A DNA stretch of 64,000 nt from Arthrobacter oryzae (GTDB lineage Bacteria > Actinomycetota > Actinomycetes > Actinomycetales > Micrococcaceae): the NCBI RefSeq assembly GCF_003634095.1, contig NZ_RBIR01000001.1, positions 434,001-498,000 on the forward strand, given 5' to 3'. The notes under the pieces were generated by a model. It was not told the DNA's origin. It saw nothing but the letters and a program-made list of their open reading frames with translations, and searched no databases. How positions within the stretch are numbered: the first letter of the stretch is position 1; every line of letters starts with the position of its first letter. Position numbers and translations under genes: made by a program. Below, in pieces: positions 61,976 to 64,000 of the stretch.

Positions 61976-62470
61976 CTAGGCTTGATTCTCGCGGCATTGC
62001 CGCATTGAGATAACTTCCCACATCTGGTCACGCATCGGCGTGAGCCTCACAACCTCGGTTCCCCGGAAGCCAAGGGACTCGTAGAGGCTTCGGGCCGGAT
62101 TGTTTTGGGCGATCACGCCCAAGGTTAACTCGGTAACGGTCGGGGTCCCGAAGGCTTTGGCCCTCAACAGCTCCACCAGCTTCCGCCCTAATCCTTCGCC
62201 CCGACGGTCTGGATCGACGATTATGGAGCCCAGACGGCACACTCTCGCCTCGTCGTCGAACAGCAGGGTGCCGTGCCCAAGAACGGCTCCGGTGGTTCCG
62301 TCGATTCCAGTCCAGTACTGGCGTAGCGAATTGGTCAAGTACAGCTCCAGCTGGAATCGGGTTAGAGGCCAGGAGAACGTCGGTCCTGTCCACATCACCA
62401 TGGCTTCCTCGTCGTGGACCCAGCCCAGGAAGACGTTGATATCGGCGGCTGACGTGGGCCTTAGCAACAT
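61976..62470 (-). CDS. GNAT-family N-acetyltransferase
   Basis: A 164-aa GNAT protein. Acetyl-CoA loop: VDPDRRGEGLGRKLVELL; late region: LGVIAQNNPARSLYESLGF, typical of RimI/RimJ-like enzymes. The ATG at 62470 begins MLLRPTSAADI, the usual first strand. Substrate unknown. Confidence 0.92.
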   Translation of the reverse strand: MLLRPTSAADINVFLGWVHDEEAMVMWTGPTFSWPLTRFQLELYLTNSLRQYWTGIDGTTGAVLGHGTLLFDDEARVCRLGSIIVDPDRRGEGLGRKLVELLRAKAFGTPTVTELTLGVIAQNNPARSLYESLGFRGTEVVRLTPMRDQMWEVISMRQCRENQA

Positions 62471-62638
62471 CCCTGCAGTCTATGCACAGCACGGCCTTCA
62501 CATGCGACTCCATGCTGGTGTCTCGGCCGAAGACTGACGGGAAATACGCGATGTCATGTGTGCGTCGTGGCATGTTGCCTATCGCCACAGGAGCCGGGTT
62601 CCAAGAACGTTCCCCGCCACGGAGGCCTTTTCATGGCA

Positions 62639-62683
62639 GGTGGGTTGGGCCGGCAGGACGTTAGTCCGTCGACCCAACCCACC
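62639..62683 (-). terminator. Long hairpin after the APC permease gene
   Basis: Perfect 11-bp arms (62639-62649 and 62673-62683, GGTGGGTTGGG/CCCAACCCACC) enclose an inner GGAC-GTTA-GTCC hairpin. It lies 47 bp after the permease stop and upstream of the GNAT gene. Confidence 0.65.
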
Positions 62684-62729
62684 CACCGCGCTCGAGTCGC
62701 TTGAAGCGACCCAGCTTGGCCCCCTGTCT

Positions 62730-64000
62730 TTATTTTTGAGCAGCAGCTCCTGCCGCGGCGTTGTGCGACCTGAGTAGGGCGGCGATTTCTATCGCATCGC
62801 CGGTGGGCGCCCCTGACTTGCTGTCCGGGTTCGTGATGAAGAGGTAGAGCAGGCCCACCCCTGCCACGATGGCCAATCCGATGAGGACGATCCAGTCGTT
62901 GAGGAGGACGCCGGTGTGGCCGGGCCAGGCGAGGAGGATCATGGCGAAGACACCGTAAACGAGAGCTGCGACGTTCACGGCAAATCCTGCCTTGCCGAGG
63001 TTAAAGGGCCCCGCCGGGTGCCAGCCCTTGATCCGCTGGCGTAAGGATGCCAGGACCACAGACTGGAAGGCGACGTAGATCCCGAGAACGGCGAAGGCTG
63101 TTATCTGGTTGAGGAGACCGTCCGGACCGATGTAAATGATGACGCACAGCAGCAGCGGGATGGTGCAGGCCACGATTAGGGCGTTTGTAGGGACCTTGCT
63201 GCGTTCGGAGACTTTCGCCAGCCAGCTATGTCCCGGAAGCATCCCGTCACGTGCGAAGGAGAACAGCAGCCGGCTCGCAGCGGCTTGGAGGCTTAGAACA
63301 CAGGACAGGAAGGCGGTCAGGGCGACGACAAGGAACAATTTTGCCCCCACGTCGCCGAGGGATGCCTGAAGAATGAGCGGGATCGGGTCTGTGTCGTTGC
63401 CGGAGACGATATCTGCCAGATCGGGTGCTGCCAGAACGTATCCGCCAAATGCCAGCAGCGCCGATACTCCGCCGACAAGAATTGTCATGATCATTGCCGT
63501 GGGAATGCGGCGGGCAGGGTCTTCGACTTCTTCGGCTACGTCGCCGCAGGCCTCGAAACCATAGAACAGGAATAGCCCGGCAAGCGCTGCGCCCAGGAAT
63601 GCGCCGAGGTAGGACCCGTCGCCCTCGACGCCCATTGAATTGAAGAACACGCCGAATTCCTGTTTGCGCTGGAAGATCAGCAGGTACACGCCAACGGCAA
63701 TGACGCCGATAAGCTCAGCTGCCAAACCGATTCGGGCCACTCTGGCCAGGGTCTTGGTGCCGGTGAAGTTCAGTCCGAGTGCCAGGACGAGGAAGACCAC
63801 TGAGAGAGCCAGGGTGAGTTCTTTGGTGACGGTCAGATCAAAGAGGCTGGCCAGGAAGCCGCTGCCGAACTCGGCGATTGCCGTAATCGTGACGATCATG
63901 GCCCAGATGTAGACCCAAGCCGCCATCCAGGCGTAGCGCCGACCCCACAGACGCCTAGTCCAGGGATAAATGCCGCCGTGTATCGGATACTGCGAAACGA
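62730..64000 (-). CDS. APC-superfamily amino-acid permease, 5' end outside window
   Basis: Amino-acid/polyamine/organocation transporter, at least 423 aa here. Reading in from the right edge gives QYPIHGGIYPWTRRLWGRRY, matching the helix 2-3 region of GABA/choline-type permeases, so the true start lies beyond base 64000 and the internal ATG at 63926 is not the start. FLFYGFEACGDVAEEVEDPARRIP is the conserved helix 6 to loop motif; ILLFSFARDG-like sequence (RLLFSFARDGMLPG) follows. Substrate is likely an amino acid or amine; specificity unknown. Confidence 0.9.
   Translation of the reverse strand, partial: VSQYPIHGGIYPWTRRLWGRRYAWMAAWVYIWAMIVTITAIAEFGSGFLASLFDLTVTKELTLALSVVFLVLALGLNFTGTKTLARVARIGLAAELIGVIAVGVYLLIFQRKQEFGVFFNSMGVEGDGSYLGAFLGAALAGLFLFYGFEACGDVAEEVEDPARRIPTAMIMTILVGGVSALLAFGGYVLAAPDLADIVSGNDTDPIPLILQASLGDVGAKLFLVVALTAFLSCVLSLQAAASRLLFSFARDGMLPGHSWLAKVSERSKVPTNALIVACTIPLLLCVIIYIGPDGLLNQITAFAVLGIYVAFQSVVLASLRQRIKGWHPAGPFNLGKAGFAVNVAALVYGVFAMILLAWPGHTGVLLNDWIVLIGLAIVAGVGLLYLFITNPDSKSGAPTGDAIEIAALLRSHNAAAGAAAQK

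Noticed and set aside
1..64000. CRISPR arrays, tRNA or rRNA genes, transposases or prophage modules
   Set aside because: No regular repeat-spacer pattern, cloverleaf-like sequence with CCA-end context, or transposase motif was found by eye. A tRNA scan would be needed to exclude a missed tRNA.
63926..64000. The APC permease starting at the ATG at 63926
   Set aside because: The frame continues to the window edge with conserved permease sequence (QYPIHGGIYPWTRR), so the real start is outside the window.

Overview
The window is high-GC actinobacterial chromosome, most like Arthrobacter/Pseudarthrobacter (Micrococcaceae). The signs are the split bcc:aa3 respiratory locus (ctaCDF apart from qcrCAB-ctaE, with ErpA and TrpD beside it), a DUF3043 gene, many GTG starts, many predicted leaderless starts, and ANTAR, SHOCT and class F sortase genes. 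I see no rRNA, tRNA, CRISPR array, phage module or transposase. Products are assigned by reading motifs and domain order; no database search was run.

Layout. 1-5.3 kb: an FAD dehydrogenase cut by the left edge, pyrD, DUF3043, an M20 peptidase and erpA. 5.5-14.5 kb: the terminal respiratory chain as ctaC-ctaD-ctaF on + and ctaE-qcrC-qcrA-qcrB on -. Between these sit divergent genes for HPr and a DasR/NagR-like GntR regulator, with a dre-like operator. 14.6-18 kb: trpD, a single-domain Lrp/AsnC protein, DUF3054, a 51-aa leaderless protein and a tandem PLDc_N-SHOCT pair. 18-24 kb: a DHA2 exporter, a LuxR-type two-component system, a membrane-anchored DJ-1/PfpI protein and a VOC protein. 24-31 kb is rich in regulators: Fic, a TipA-like MerR, a cupredoxin lipoprotein, ArsR, PAS-ANTAR, TetR, GAF-ANTAR and a tandem-rhodanese sulfurtransferase.

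31-43 kb: a DMT-type transporter, an isochorismatase-fold protein, a secreted phospholipase C operon with PHO-box-like upstream repeats, a GH63-like/GH13 pair, and DUF427 with a class F sortase and an ice-binding-like surface protein. 43-51 kb: YciI, an orphan NRPS-type condensation domain, GNAT, a methyltransferase, two APH-fold kinases around an MFS exporter, and a frameshifted S66 peptidase. 51-55 kb: a second LuxR-type two-component system directly followed by a second DHA2 exporter. 55-58 kb: an SmtB/ArsR repressor with a canonical operator and three cation-diffusion transporters in one operon. 58-64 kb: a GT51 transglycosylase, small or poorly known genes, GNAT, and an APC permease cut by the right edge.

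The strongest unexplained signals are regulatory. The PAS-ANTAR gene has a leader with an 11-bp hairpin whose hexaloop has A1 and G4, the signature ANTAR proteins recognise; an overlapping alternative hairpin and a 30-codon upstream ORF follow it. The ice-binding-like protein ends in a sorting-signal-like tail without LPxTG, next to a class F sortase. The Fic gene is preceded by two nested palindromes. A MerR promoter with a 19-bp spacer, a dre site and two ArsR-type operators can be read directly.
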